Shown here: one piece after another, positions 25,342-34,745 of the stretch
Position numbering within the stretch: position 1 is the stretch's first letter
Layout: every line of letters starts with the position of its first letter
From: Phocaeicola intestinalis
Lineage (GTDB): Bacteria > Bacteroidota > Bacteroidia > Bacteroidales > Bacteroidaceae
Assembly: GCF_014837065.1 (NCBI RefSeq)
Contig: NZ_JACSPP010000010.1
Location: 1-64,000 of the forward strand
Reading direction: 5' to 3'
Length of the DNA: 64,000 nucleotides
Program-made: the position numbers and the translations under genes
Notes under the pieces: model-generated
Databases searched by the model: none
What the model saw: the letters and a program-made list of their open reading frames with translations, nothing else
What the model was told of the DNA's origin: nothing

Positions 25342-25535
25342 AGAAGCTGTTTTGAATTTCTCCAAAAAGTTTTTCTTGGCTTGATGTATCCTTTTTCGTG
25401 TGTGCTTTGGGCGATTTTTTGGTCCTTTTCGCTCCTGTTCTTCGTCAGATAGCCCGCTATCTTCCTCATCACAGAAGCGAAAATGCCTCAAAAACTCATC
25501 CCAAATCAGCGCACGATAAATTCAAAACAGCTTCT
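25342..25535. mobile_element. 194-bp MITE-like element with 18-bp inverted ends, copy 1
   Basis: Ends AGAAGCTGTTTTGAATTT and AAATTCAAAACAGCTTCT are perfect inverted repeats. The reverse complement matches 50413-50606 over the full 194 bp with three differences by eye. The interior, read leftward, is open for about 57 codons (DEFLRHFRF then CDEEDSGLSDEEQ) but lacks an ATG in this copy. The element lies between the glycosyltransferase promoter and the SDR stop codon. The sequence GAGAAACGGTTTTGAGAAGC extends its right end to that stop. Confidence 0.75.
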
Positions 25536-25547
25536 CAAAACCGTTTC

Positions 25548-26294
25548 TCAATTCTTAACCGGCAGACGTTTCCATAACCAGCGGGGAAGCAAACGCCAGG
25601 CTCCTACCAGCAGACGGTAACGCCAGTCGATGACTACCATACGCTGCTTGCGGTGAATAGCACGGACAATGCAACGTGCCACCTTACCGGGACGCATCAG
25701 GAACGGATAATGTTTTCCGTCGTTCAGCAAATCTGTCTGGACAAACCCCGGACGGATATCGGTAAAACATATACCTGTCCAGCCATGCATGCAGGCAAGC
25801 TGTTCAAGGGCGTCGATGTAGGTATTCTGATATCTTTTGGTCGCCGAATAAGCAGGAGCGATGCCCAGTCCCTTGGTGCCGGCAATGGAGCTGATTACAG
25901 CAATGTGCCCTTCGCCCCGGTTTCCGAAATAACGGAATGCCGCATCTACCATACGGGTGAACCCTACTACATTGGTCTGTACCGTATCAGTCTCGATATC
26001 GGCATCGAGGTTGTAATTCTGATGTCCGATACCGGAACAATGCAGATACAAGTCCATACCACCTAAATCAGTTATCAACGCCTCCAGTTCGATAGGGGCA
26101 TTTTCTTTCCGGATGTCTATTACACGGTAATAAATGCGCGCAGGAGCCTTACGCTGAAATGCCTTCAACAGCCCTTCACGACGTCCGGCTATGCCCAGTA
26201 TCCAGCCTTCTTTCAGCAAAAGACAGGCGGTTTCATATCCGATGCCGGAGGTAGCTCCTACAATGACTGCACGTTTCTGATTCTGTAGATTCAT
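25548..26294 (-). CDS. Short-chain dehydrogenase/reductase
   Basis: The 248-residue NAD(P)-dependent oxidoreductase has the Rossmann motif GATSGIG at residues 13-19, an HCSGIGHQN (NAG-equivalent) segment, ISSIAGTKG with the catalytic serine, and YSATK for Tyr/Lys. The start MNLQNQKRAVIVGA at 26294 leaves 13 bp after the helicase stop, so it is probably co-transcribed. The hydrophobic, basic C-terminus (LLPRWLWKRLPVKN) may associate with membrane. The substrate cannot be inferred. The stop codon coincides with the start of the neighbouring repeat extension. Confidence 0.85.
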   Translation of the reverse strand: MNLQNQKRAVIVGATSGIGYETACLLLKEGWILGIAGRREGLLKAFQRKAPARIYYRVIDIRKENAPIELEALITDLGGMDLYLHCSGIGHQNYNLDADIETDTVQTNVVGFTRMVDAAFRYFGNRGEGHIAVISSIAGTKGLGIAPAYSATKRYQNTYIDALEQLACMHGWTGICFTDIRPGFVQTDLLNDGKHYPFLMRPGKVARCIVRAIHRKQRMVVIDWRYRLLVGAWRLLPRWLWKRLPVKN

Positions 26295-26307
26295 AAAAGT
26301 CAAGAAG

Positions 26308-29300
26308 TTAAGTAGTTCGTACTTCATAGATAAAAGATTCTGATGCAGGAACACTTCCGGCATGCCGGTTATAATAAAAGTCTCCATTCAGGGGCATACG
26401 TTCATTAAGCATGGCAAATGCCGGAGAAAGGTGTGCACAGAACACATCGTAAGAATGACGGTTGGCACGTTCACCCGTATCATCCCGATAAAACACGGCA
26501 TAATGGTTGAGCGGGTAATCCGCAATCAACCGGTTCAGGTATTCGGCCCAGCCGCGTGCCTTTCCGGGCGTAATGCGGTCGAACAGGTTCGACACATTGA
26601 AAACTATCAGTTCCGATACTTTTGCATGCATTTTCCAGAAAGCCGGAGGCACTTTCTCTGCCTGAGTATAGAAATTTGTCTGTACCAGACGGTAAGCATC
26701 CGAACGAAACATCAGACGCGCAATATCAAGCATTTCTTCTACCGGACACACCCCCAGATAGGCAAGGTCGATGTGCGGCAAACGTTTGCACACATCGGCA
26801 AATGCCAGTCCCGAAGCTCCACCCTCGTAGGCAAGGTCGCAAAAAACCACCCTTGCCGACACGTTGCGGACAGCAGGGAAAAGCCATCCTCCTACCAGTT
26901 CGTAGAAAGCGCGGGCCGCACAATAACTGCGCCGCATATAATAATAGGTATACAGTTGTACCAGCCGGTCAGGATACCCGGCAAACTGAAAATCGCAACG
27001 TCCGTAAGCTATCTGTTCACGTACCTGTGTATCATCGTTGACATTGACAGGTATCTTGGGAAACAAATCTGCGACTACTGCATCGAATGTTTGCCCAAAA
27101 GGCTGCGACAAGGGATAATTATCAGAACACAAGTCCCATCCCGATTTGAGGTCAGGCAATTCGAAATCACCTTGGCAAAACCGGTCGAGTGGCACGTGGA
27201 TATAACCGTTATGCATACGGATATACTCCATCAGCTTGTAAAACGTAAGGCTGGCTCCCAATATTCGTGGGTTTCCGGTCAGGAAAAGTTGCTTACGGGC
27301 ACGGGTGATTGCCACATTCAGCTTACGGTCGATTATCGCATCGCCTTCACGAAACGTATTGGCAGTCAAGAAGTTTAGCTGATTGAAATCGCGTACGGTA
27401 AACGAATAGATAATGACATCACGCTGGCTTCCCTGATAACGCTCTACCGTATCGATGGTTACTTTCTCCAGCTCAGGAATATCCAGGTGTGCCACTTCCC
27501 GCCGTATCATGGCTATCTGATTGCGATAAGGCACAATAACCCCTACAGTCTTGCCAGCATCAAAAGCCGTTCCCATAAACCGGTAGATGCGACAAAGCAA
27601 AGTAGCGACAATGCGTGCTTCGTAAAGATTACTCTTTTCGGAATGAGCCGTATCTGCCGGCGTATCGGATGCAATGAACACCATACGCCGGTACAACATC
27701 AGCCGGTCAAGGTTGTCTTCGGGTTCACGAAGGACGTAAGGCAACGCTTCTTGCTGATGCGGAAGCGGTACCGGTTCCAATTGTTCGCGGGAATAAAACG
27801 CATGGTCAGGAAACTCTGCAATTAAAGGATGCATCCGTCCTTGCTTGTGCAAAATACTGCAAAACTCTGGTTTGCACCCACGGTACAAGCGCTCGAACAA
27901 AGAATTACGGCAATCATTCAATCCGATTTCCAGCAGCAACGGGTCAGTCACCCGGGCTTCTTCCTCGCTTTGCAAAGCAATGGCAGGTAATTGCTTGTAA
28001 TCGCCTATCAGGACAAACTTGCCAATGGCATTCCCGTCTTTGTGACGCGCAGAAAGAATGCCTATAAGGTCGGGCTCCAATATCTGCGAAGCCTCATCGA
28101 TGATAGCAAGGGTGAAACGTTTTAACTGGAAGAGGTAAGGACGTCCGTTAATGGCGGTAGTAGTTCCCACGAAAATACGGGTGCGGAGTATCTTCCCACG
28201 GATATCTGCCAGTTTAGGACAATCGGCAAGACTATTATTCAACAGATAAGGCACAAACCGCTTATCGCAGGCCAGTTCGTTCCCGATGCGGATAAAGGGA
28301 TGCCGTCCGGCAATGCCCGAACTGGTCAGCATATTGCAGATTTCATCTACAGCACGATTGGTATAAGACAAAAGCAACAAAGAACACGCCGGGTCGGTCA
28401 ATGCTTCTTCCACCATATAGCGCAGGACACACGAAGTCTTGCCCGTTCCCGGTGGACCAACCAGCAGGAAATAATCATCGCATTGCTTTGCTTTCAAGAC
28501 CAGTTCATCAAACCTTCCGTACGAACCGTTCAATGTACGTGAAGTATCCCGTCCGGGCACACGCCTGCCCAGCAATAAGTCCTTTCGGTCGGTAGAAGCG
28601 GAAAGGAAAGCATACAGTCCACGGATGGCATTGCCGGCAGAAGCATCCGAGAAATCGTGCTCAATGGCAAAAGTATCTGTATCCGTTCCGATGATGTCGG
28701 GATTCTGTTGTCCGTTACGTAACTGGACAAGTATCCTGTCGGGATAAATCTCTACCAGATTACCTTTCATCAGGATATGCCGGCGCACATCAGGTTGACC
28801 ACGATAAGCATACAGCACGACTATATCCCCCGTACGGAAATTAGGAAGGAAATCATCTCCCTGCCGAGGAACACTCAATTCTATCCGATCGTATCCTTTA
28901 CCCGGTGCACTCTGACGGCGGGAAAGAATCTTCAAGCCCAACAGGATGTTACCCGCCTCTATTTTTCCGGCAAGGGGCGTATGCCACAAACCGGCAAACC
29001 CTTGCGATGAACCGGTATTCCCTCCCGTCTTTCCCAACAATTGCTCCTTGGATACAAAAGTGAAAAAACGGCGGAAATAAGCCTGTTCCAACGGGTCTCC
29101 CTGCTTGAGGAGGTGAATCAGACTGCTCAATTCAGGTTCCTGATAACGGGTCCAAAGCTTGCCGTGGTCTTTCTTCTCATTCAGTACCTCCACATCCAGT
29201 TGGTCTATGATTGCAGCGATACCCCCGTTTGCCAATATCATTTCGTTTGCCACAATCTGATTGCGCAAACGGATACATTCGCGAAACAAGCTTTCCGAAA

Positions 29301-30561
29301 AGTGTTCCAGCATCAGCCCGTCCTGGTATTTCGAATATAACAGAAGAGTTTGCGTATCATCGGCACTCCTGCCGAAACCGTACATCAGTACCCCCTGATA
29401 AAGCATCATCTGCACATAATGGTCTTCTTTATGACGATGATTGTACTCATCCCGTTTGCCCGATTTCTGTTCGATAAGCACCTTCAGGTCCTTTTGCAAC
29501 AGGTCGGCACGCCCTTGAAGGCCGAGACTTTCGCAAATGAAAGATGCTTCCAGCCAAGCCTCCCGCCGCTCGAACGCTTCCAGGTTATGCGGCAAAAGGT
29601 CGTGAACAAACGAACGTATGTTCATCATCTGTGTCTGTGCCAAGGAGTGGAAATCATTGGGAATCTCACACGTACAGAACTCCAATGCCGATGTAGCGAA
29701 GAATTTCTTCACCGTTTGGGCATAAGTGACAGGAATATCCTCCTGCTCGTTGATGTAATCATCGAGAAACTGTCCGGCAAGGTTTCCCAACAGGATATGG
29801 TATGTATTGGCTTTTGGCCTGATTTTGTTGATGAAATAATTGAGCGGATGATGCCCGTACTCACGGAAGCAAACGGCAAGTGAACTGATATCTATCAGGT
29901 AATCAGGGTGTACCACAATCAGTTTCGGAACATACTCGTGATGTTCGTCGATACGTACATCCAGCAGATTGAGCTGCATGTTTTCAGTCAGAAGCCCGGA
30001 CAAATAAGCCATATCACCGTTATATCCGCCTTCCCTGTAATTGATGATGATAAACGGGTCTTCTCCGTTATCGGTAGCTGCATAAATACGTTCATCGGTC
30101 CAGCTGGAGACCACCGCACGCACATACGGTACATGCTTCAAAGAAGAGACGTGATACGGACGGTTCTGATGAGGAAGGTCTGCTATCAGTGATACCGGAA
30201 TATCTTCACCGAACGCCACCGACACAAAACGGCAAAGTGCACGCAAATCGGAAAGATAGGTTTCTTTATCGGGAGAGAAACCCTTGTGCATCGCTTCCTT
30301 AGCATTCCGGCGCATGGTCTGGACGGCATAACGGTCGGATGGTGTCATCCCCTTTTCCTTGCATACATAGTCCAGCCTGGAAAACAAGTTGGAAAACGAA
30401 AGGGTAATGCCTTGCGTCAACTCGTAACAAGCCTCCTCCAACACCTTGTAAAGGGCGGCGTATTTAGGCTTTATATTTTCGGGAGCAACTGGAGGTCTAT
30501 GATGTATCTGTTCGATTCGCCGGTACAAATCAAACGCCTGAAGTTCGATGCGTTCTGCCAT
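26308..30561 (-). CDS. Dna2-like nuclease-helicase, superfamily 1
   Basis: The large 1417-residue protein has several segments. The N-terminal 300 residues are of no recognised type. A PD-(D/E)xK nuclease of Cas4/RecB type lies at about 345-395 (GRADLL, then VLIEQKSGK, then Q-x3-Y spacing). A UvrD/Upf1-type helicase follows: Walker A GPPGTGKTS near 700, DEASQ near 820, GDYKQLPAIA near 845, VERYQGSQRDVI near 1045 and VAITRARKQLFL near 1090. About 330 further residues are uncharacterised. Nuclease followed by DNA2/NAM7-type helicase is the domain order of eukaryotic Dna2. A role in DNA end processing or replication repair is inferred; defence is possible but unsupported. It starts 2 bp after the lipoprotein stop. 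Confidence 0.85.
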   Translation of the reverse strand: MAERIELQAFDLYRRIEQIHHRPPVAPENIKPKYAALYKVLEEACYELTQGITLSFSNLFSRLDYVCKEKGMTPSDRYAVQTMRRNAKEAMHKGFSPDKETYLSDLRALCRFVSVAFGEDIPVSLIADLPHQNRPYHVSSLKHVPYVRAVVSSWTDERIYAATDNGEDPFIIINYREGGYNGDMAYLSGLLTENMQLNLLDVRIDEHHEYVPKLIVVHPDYLIDISSLAVCFREYGHHPLNYFINKIRPKANTYHILLGNLAGQFLDDYINEQEDIPVTYAQTVKKFFATSALEFCTCEIPNDFHSLAQTQMMNIRSFVHDLLPHNLEAFERREAWLEASFICESLGLQGRADLLQKDLKVLIEQKSGKRDEYNHRHKEDHYVQMMLYQGVLMYGFGRSADDTQTLLLYSKYQDGLMLEHFSESLFRECIRLRNQIVANEMILANGGIAAIIDQLDVEVLNEKKDHGKLWTRYQEPELSSLIHLLKQGDPLEQAYFRRFFTFVSKEQLLGKTGGNTGSSQGFAGLWHTPLAGKIEAGNILLGLKILSRRQSAPGKGYDRIELSVPRQGDDFLPNFRTGDIVVLYAYRGQPDVRRHILMKGNLVEIYPDRILVQLRNGQQNPDIIGTDTDTFAIEHDFSDASAGNAIRGLYAFLSASTDRKDLLLGRRVPGRDTSRTLNGSYGRFDELVLKAKQCDDYFLLVGPPGTGKTSCVLRYMVEEALTDPACSLLLLSYTNRAVDEICNMLTSSGIAGRHPFIRIGNELACDKRFVPYLLNNSLADCPKLADIRGKILRTRIFVGTTTAINGRPYLFQLKRFTLAIIDEASQILEPDLIGILSARHKDGNAIGKFVLIGDYKQLPAIALQSEEEARVTDPLLLEIGLNDCRNSLFERLYRGCKPEFCSILHKQGRMHPLIAEFPDHAFYSREQLEPVPLPHQQEALPYVLREPEDNLDRLMLYRRMVFIASDTPADTAHSEKSNLYEARIVATLLCRIYRFMGTAFDAGKTVGVIVPYRNQIAMIRREVAHLDIPELEKVTIDTVERYQGSQRDVIIYSFTVRDFNQLNFLTANTFREGDAIIDRKLNVAITRARKQLFLTGNPRILGASLTFYKLMEYIRMHNGYIHVPLDRFCQGDFELPDLKSGWDLCSDNYPLSQPFGQTFDAVVADLFPKIPVNVNDDTQVREQIAYGRCDFQFAGYPDRLVQLYTYYYMRRSYCAARAFYELVGGWLFPAVRNVSARVVFCDLAYEGGASGLAFADVCKRLPHIDLAYLGVCPVEEMLDIARLMFRSDAYRLVQTNFYTQAEKVPPAFWKMHAKVSELIVFNVSNLFDRITPGKARGWAEYLNRLIADYPLNHYAVFYRDDTGERANRHSYDVFCAHLSPAFAMLNERMPLNGDFYYNRHAGSVPASESFIYEVRTT

Positions 30562-30563
30562 GT

Positions 30564-31370
30564 TCAGAGGGCTTCACCAGGAATATGCTGCACACAATAT
30601 GCTTTCTCCAATGCCGGATACAGTGAACGGTAGGTCTCGGTAACATCCTGCATCAAGACTCGCGCCGGACTCGTCTCCGTTCGGCTGTCATCATATCCGG
30701 ATAATAGTACAGAAGTCATACCCAATATAAATTCATAAGTACTTCCGTTGGTCAGTACGATATGCATCCGAGTCTGATCCGTATCCTCTGTCTGCGTAAA
30801 GATACCATGCAACATATTACTGGTCGAAGCCGAAGGATAGATGGTGACAATACCCGACGCAGCCTCCTTATCGGTATAGGTGAACACATATTTTCCACCT
30901 GCCTGCACCAACGGGGCGCTCTCAATATCACGTTGAATGGCAAGTGTCTGGCTTTGTGTAAGCTCTGCACCACGCACCACGCCTTCAATGCGGCTTATCG
31001 TATAGGTTGTTTCGGGATAAGCCACGGTAACCTGCAGGGTATACCGGTTCCATGCCCGGTCGGTAATGTTCAGTTCGGCACTGCCCAGTCCTACAGGTAT
31101 CACGGTCAATACATTCCCATCATACCGATAGTCGATAACAGTGGTATCGGGATTGGTAATGACATACATCCCGTCACCACCCGAAATATGAAACGTAGCC
31201 CCTGCGCTGTACGGGCTGAGCGTCAGGACACTGTTGGTAAAATCCAAGTCTGCCTCTGATGAAAGCGACAAAAAAATAGCTCCATAATCATCGTCCTTAC
31301 ACGAAGCAAACGAAACAATTCCAGCCAGCAGGACGATGTATAATAAACTTCTTACAAGAGTCTTTTTCAT
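30564..31370 (-). CDS. Lipoprotein of unknown function, first gene of the helicase operon
   Basis: The 268-residue product starts at ATG 31370 (MKKTLVRSLLYIVLLAG) with a lipobox ending at C24 (SFASCKDDD), the CKDDD pattern typical of Bacteroidota lipoproteins. Residues about 30-120 look like one immunoglobulin-like repeat region (ATFHISGGDGMYVI). Residues 130-250 look like a second beta-rich domain. I cannot name a family. It shares a transcript with the nuclease-helicase, whose start is only 2 bp downstream, an unusual pairing of a surface protein with a DNA enzyme. Confidence 0.75.
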   Translation of the reverse strand: MKKTLVRSLLYIVLLAGIVSFASCKDDDYGAIFLSLSSEADLDFTNSVLTLSPYSAGATFHISGGDGMYVITNPDTTVIDYRYDGNVLTVIPVGLGSAELNITDRAWNRYTLQVTVAYPETTYTISRIEGVVRGAELTQSQTLAIQRDIESAPLVQAGGKYVFTYTDKEAASGIVTIYPSASTSNMLHGIFTQTEDTDQTRMHIVLTNGSTYEFILGMTSVLLSGYDDSRTETSPARVLMQDVTETYRSLYPALEKAYCVQHIPGEAL

Positions 31371-31400
31371 ATCTTCATTTCCTAATGTTATACAATGAGA

Positions 31401-31408
31401 CAAAGATA
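31401..31408 (-). promoter_or_regulatory. -7 promoter element of the lipoprotein-helicase-SDR operon
   Basis: Minus-strand TATCTTTG matches TAnnTTTG, 31 bp ahead of the start at 31370. Confidence 0.6.
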
Positions 31409-31446
31409 CGATTTTTATTTTTCCAAAATACTCCTCTGCAGGGGAT

Positions 31447-31474
31447 AAAGGAGTTAAAAGGCGTTAACTCCTTT
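31447..31474 (-). terminator. Hairpin terminator behind the copper ATPase
   Basis: AAAGGAGTTAA and TTAACTCCTTT form an 11-bp stem around a 6-base loop, immediately after the copA stop codon, with T-rich flank. It is the simplest member of the GGAGTTAA palindrome family, suggesting that family began as terminators. Confidence 0.65.
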
Positions 31475-31475
31475 T

Positions 31476-33977
31476 TCATTCCTCGCTAATGGTATAGTCT
31501 CCAGCCTTTTCGGTAATTACCTGTTGCAAAGCATCCAATGGCAATGCTTTGCCATCAGCATAAGTAAGAGTAGCGACAGGAGGTTCCAGTGTCACCTGTG
31601 CTTCTACTCCTGCTATCGAATTCAACGCCTTTTCCACATACGTGCGGCAATGATTGCACATCATTCCCTCTACACGATATGTACGGCTTAAGGCATGCGA
31701 AACGACCTGACCGGGAACAGGCTCCACAGATACAGCCTCTACCGGTTTTCCGATGCGCTTGCGGTGCAGGCGCAGGCTATTAGTCACTACACTAACACTA
31801 CTCATAGCCATTGCCGCCCCAGCCAGCATGGGATTGAGCAGAAAACCATTTATCGGATAAAGGATACCGGCAGCAATGGGCACACCTATCAGGTTATAAA
31901 TAAATGCCCAGAACAGGTTCTCGCGGATGGTACGGGTGGTGAAGACCGAAAGCCGGATGGCATCGCTTATCTTACCTAAGTCGGACGAAATCAAAGTCAT
32001 CTTTGCCACATCCATCGCCAGATCGCTTCCTTGCCCCATCGCAATGCTGAGGTCGGCATGTGCCAGTGCCGAACTATCATTGATGCCATCGCCCACCATC
32101 GCCACGTGCCTGCCTTCTGCCTGAAGATGCCTGATAACCTCTGCCTTGTCTTGCGGAAGCATCTCTGCACGGAAATCATTGATACCTACCTGGCGGGCTA
32201 TACTTTGCGCCGTCACCCGATTGTCACCGGTAAGCATCATTACCGATATGCCTTGGCGTTGCAGGTTTTCGACGGCAGCTTTCGAAGTGGGCTTGATACG
32301 GTCGGCTATGGCAAATACCCCCAACGCTACTTCGGTGTCGGCAAACCATACAACCGTTTTGGCTTCGGAAGCAAAGACATCCGCCTGTTTCTGTAATTCA
32401 TCAGCAATACGGATATGATGTTCTGCCAGCAAGCGGGAATTACCCACATAATAAGCTTTGCCGTCCGATGTACCTTTAATGCCCTGCCCTGTCACACTTT
32501 CCGCATGCTCGATAACAATGCGTGCTCCGGCATCGGCAAGACTTTCCGCATACTGTACAACCGCATTTGCCAACGGATGCTCGGAACACCTTTCTAATGC
32601 ATAGAAAACGGCTTGCAGATATTTGTCCTGCGTATTCCATACGGCATCGGTTACGACGGGTTTCCCTTCGGTAATGGTACCGGTCTTGTCCAGCACAATC
32701 GTGTCTATCTTTTTCGCTACCTCCAGGCTCTCGGCATCTTTGATGAGAATGCCTTGTTCAGCCCCCTTGCCTATACCCACCATAATGGCGGTAGGAGTGG
32801 CGAGCCCCAATGCACAAGGACAAGCGATAATCAGCACCGTTACGGCAGACAGCAAACCGTGGGTAAAACCATTTGTCCCGCCCAATACCAGCCACAGAAT
32901 AAACGTAAGCAGGGCTATCCCCATAATGGCAGGAACAAAAATACCAGCTATCTTATCAACCAGCTTCTGTACCGGTGCCTTGCTTCCCTGCGCCTCTTGC
33001 ACGGCACGGATGATGTGTGCCAGCATCGTATCGGCTCCCACCTTTTCAGCACGGAAACGGAAACTTCCCTTTTGATTGATGGTTCCGGCATAGACATTGT
33101 CGGCTTCTTTTTTCCACACCGGCACGGGTTCGCCGCTTAGCATACTCTCGTCAACATACGAGTTTCCTTCGGTCACCTTTCCGTCTACAGCGATACGTTC
33201 GCCCGGTTTTACCACCAGCATATCCCCTGCCTTCACCTCATCAATACCAACCACCTGCATCGTCCCGTCGGCATGGACGAGGGTCACGGTGCGGGGTTGC
33301 AAGCCCATCAGCTTCTTAATAGAGTTGGACGTCTGTCCCTTGGCACGTTCCTCCAGCATACGTCCCAGCAAGATAAAGGCAATAATCACGCTTGACGCCT
33401 CAAAATAGACGTGAGGCATCACGCCACGCTCTAACCAGAAATCAGGAAAGAACAGATTGAACAGGCTGAACAGGTAAGCGATGCCGGTGCTGTTTGCCAC
33501 CAGCGTGTCCATATTGGCAGAACGATGTTTCAATTGCTTCCAGGCATTGATGTAGAACTCACTCCCCATCCAGAAAATCACGGGTGTGGAAAGAATCCAC
33601 ATAATCCAGTTGGCATAGGGCATATCCATGAAGAACATGCCGATAACAGCAACAGGCAAAGCCAGGGCTATGGCACACAAGGTACGGAAGCGCAAATGCT
33701 TGTAACGCTCGGTATGAGCATTTTCAGCCACTTCAACACTATTCTTTTCCGTATCAGTCACCAGGTCATAACCCGCATCTTGCACAGCTTTCTTCAACTG
33801 TCCGGGCGAACATTGCGTTTCATCATAAGTTATGGTGGCCGTAGCCGCTGCATAATTCACACTTGCTTCACATACGCCAGGCTGGCGGTTCAGGGTCTTG
33901 TCCACCCGTGCGGCACAAGCAGCGCAACTCATACCCAATACGGGAAACGTCTGTTTATGGATTGTAGATTGACTCAT
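31476..33977 (-). CDS. copA: Copper-translocating P-type ATPase with N- and C-terminal metal-binding domains
   Basis: P1B-type ATPase, predicted to export Cu(I) from the cytoplasm. From ATG 33977 the product has 833 residues. An N-terminal HMA domain has C18-x2-C21 (GMSCAACAARVDKTL). Membrane helices follow, the CPC ion motif lies near residue 386 (ACPCALGLATPTA), the phosphorylation loop DKTGTITEG near 430, and the hinge VGDGINDS near 625. Another HMA domain sits at the very C-terminus (GMMCNHCRTYV near 772). The C-terminal HMA is less usual. Translation could also begin at the ATG 12 bp upstream (33989). Confidence 0.93.
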   Translation of the reverse strand: MSQSTIHKQTFPVLGMSCAACAARVDKTLNRQPGVCEASVNYAAATATITYDETQCSPGQLKKAVQDAGYDLVTDTEKNSVEVAENAHTERYKHLRFRTLCAIALALPVAVIGMFFMDMPYANWIMWILSTPVIFWMGSEFYINAWKQLKHRSANMDTLVANSTGIAYLFSLFNLFFPDFWLERGVMPHVYFEASSVIIAFILLGRMLEERAKGQTSNSIKKLMGLQPRTVTLVHADGTMQVVGIDEVKAGDMLVVKPGERIAVDGKVTEGNSYVDESMLSGEPVPVWKKEADNVYAGTINQKGSFRFRAEKVGADTMLAHIIRAVQEAQGSKAPVQKLVDKIAGIFVPAIMGIALLTFILWLVLGGTNGFTHGLLSAVTVLIIACPCALGLATPTAIMVGIGKGAEQGILIKDAESLEVAKKIDTIVLDKTGTITEGKPVVTDAVWNTQDKYLQAVFYALERCSEHPLANAVVQYAESLADAGARIVIEHAESVTGQGIKGTSDGKAYYVGNSRLLAEHHIRIADELQKQADVFASEAKTVVWFADTEVALGVFAIADRIKPTSKAAVENLQRQGISVMMLTGDNRVTAQSIARQVGINDFRAEMLPQDKAEVIRHLQAEGRHVAMVGDGINDSSALAHADLSIAMGQGSDLAMDVAKMTLISSDLGKISDAIRLSVFTTRTIRENLFWAFIYNLIGVPIAAGILYPINGFLLNPMLAGAAMAMSSVSVVTNSLRLHRKRIGKPVEAVSVEPVPGQVVSHALSRTYRVEGMMCNHCRTYVEKALNSIAGVEAQVTLEPPVATLTYADGKALPLDALQQVITEKAGDYTISEE

Positions 33978-34004
33978 ATCAATTCGCATTTTATAGTTTG
34001 GTTG

Positions 34005-34012
34005 CAAAGTTA
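34005..34012 (-). promoter_or_regulatory. -7 promoter element of copA
   Basis: Minus-strand TAACTTTG matches TAnnTTTG, 28 bp from the chosen start. I saw no copper-responsive operator. Confidence 0.5.
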
Positions 34013-34240
34013 ACAAGCCTTTCGGATATACCTTTATATTATTATGGATATATTTTATAGTAAGACAAAATTGGTTTGCGAAAAATTCTTGACTGGAAAT
34101 TCGGAGTCATGTACGACTTGACTCCGCAATAAAATCCGGCACAAGCAACTATTTGCTACAAACAGACAAAAAGCCCACAAAATCCGACATTTATCGGCAA
34201 AATACTTCTAAACTCATGCAATCTTATCTGTTTTTTTATT

Positions 34241-34248
34241 TACCTTTG
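34241..34248 (+). promoter_or_regulatory. -7 promoter element of the MaoC gene
   Basis: TACCTTTG matches TAnnTTTG, 33 bp before the ATG at 34281, in the divergent gap with copA. Confidence 0.55.
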
Positions 34249-34280
34249 TTCTTCATAACAAGTTTTTAAACATAAGGTGT

Positions 34281-34745
34281 ATGAGCAAAGTAGTAATTAA
34301 TTCGTACGAAGAATTTGAGAGATTGTTAGGCCAGCAAATCGGCGTGTCCGATTGGCTGGAAGTGACGCAAGAGCGTATCAACCAGTTTGCCGACGCTACG
34401 CTGGATCATCAATGGATTCATGTGGACGTGGAACGTGCGAAAACGGAAAGCCCTTTCAAGAGCACCATTGTACACGGTTATCTGACCCTTTCCCTGCTTC
34501 CGTATTTCTGGAATCAGATTATCGAAGTGAACAACCTGAAGATGATGGTAAACTATGGGATGGACAAGATGCGTTTCGGCCAGGCTGTATTGTCGGGGCA
34601 ACGCATCCGCATGACGGCTGAACTCCATTCGCTGGTCAACTTGCGCGGCACGGCAAAGGCCGAAATTAAGTTCTTCATCGAAATCGAGGGACAGAAGAAG
34701 AAAGCCTTGGAAGGCATCGCCACGTTCTTGTATTATTTCTGTTGA
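34281..34745 (+). CDS. MaoC family (R)-specific enoyl-CoA hydratase-like protein
   Basis: The 154-residue hot-dog-fold protein carries the MaoC/PhaJ signature: FADATLDHQWIHVD near residue 38 (catalytic Asp and His) and FKSTIVHGYLTLSLLP near 58. Single-domain members of this length hydrate trans-2-enoyl-CoA thioesters. The physiological substrate in a Bacteroidota cell is not evident, and no fatty-acid gene is adjacent. It stands alone, with a promoter in front and a long palindromic region (34746-35018) behind. Confidence 0.88.
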   Translation: MSKVVINSYEEFERLLGQQIGVSDWLEVTQERINQFADATLDHQWIHVDVERAKTESPFKSTIVHGYLTLSLLPYFWNQIIEVNNLKMMVNYGMDKMRFGQAVLSGQRIRMTAELHSLVNLRGTAKAEIKFFIEIEGQKKKALEGIATFLYYFC

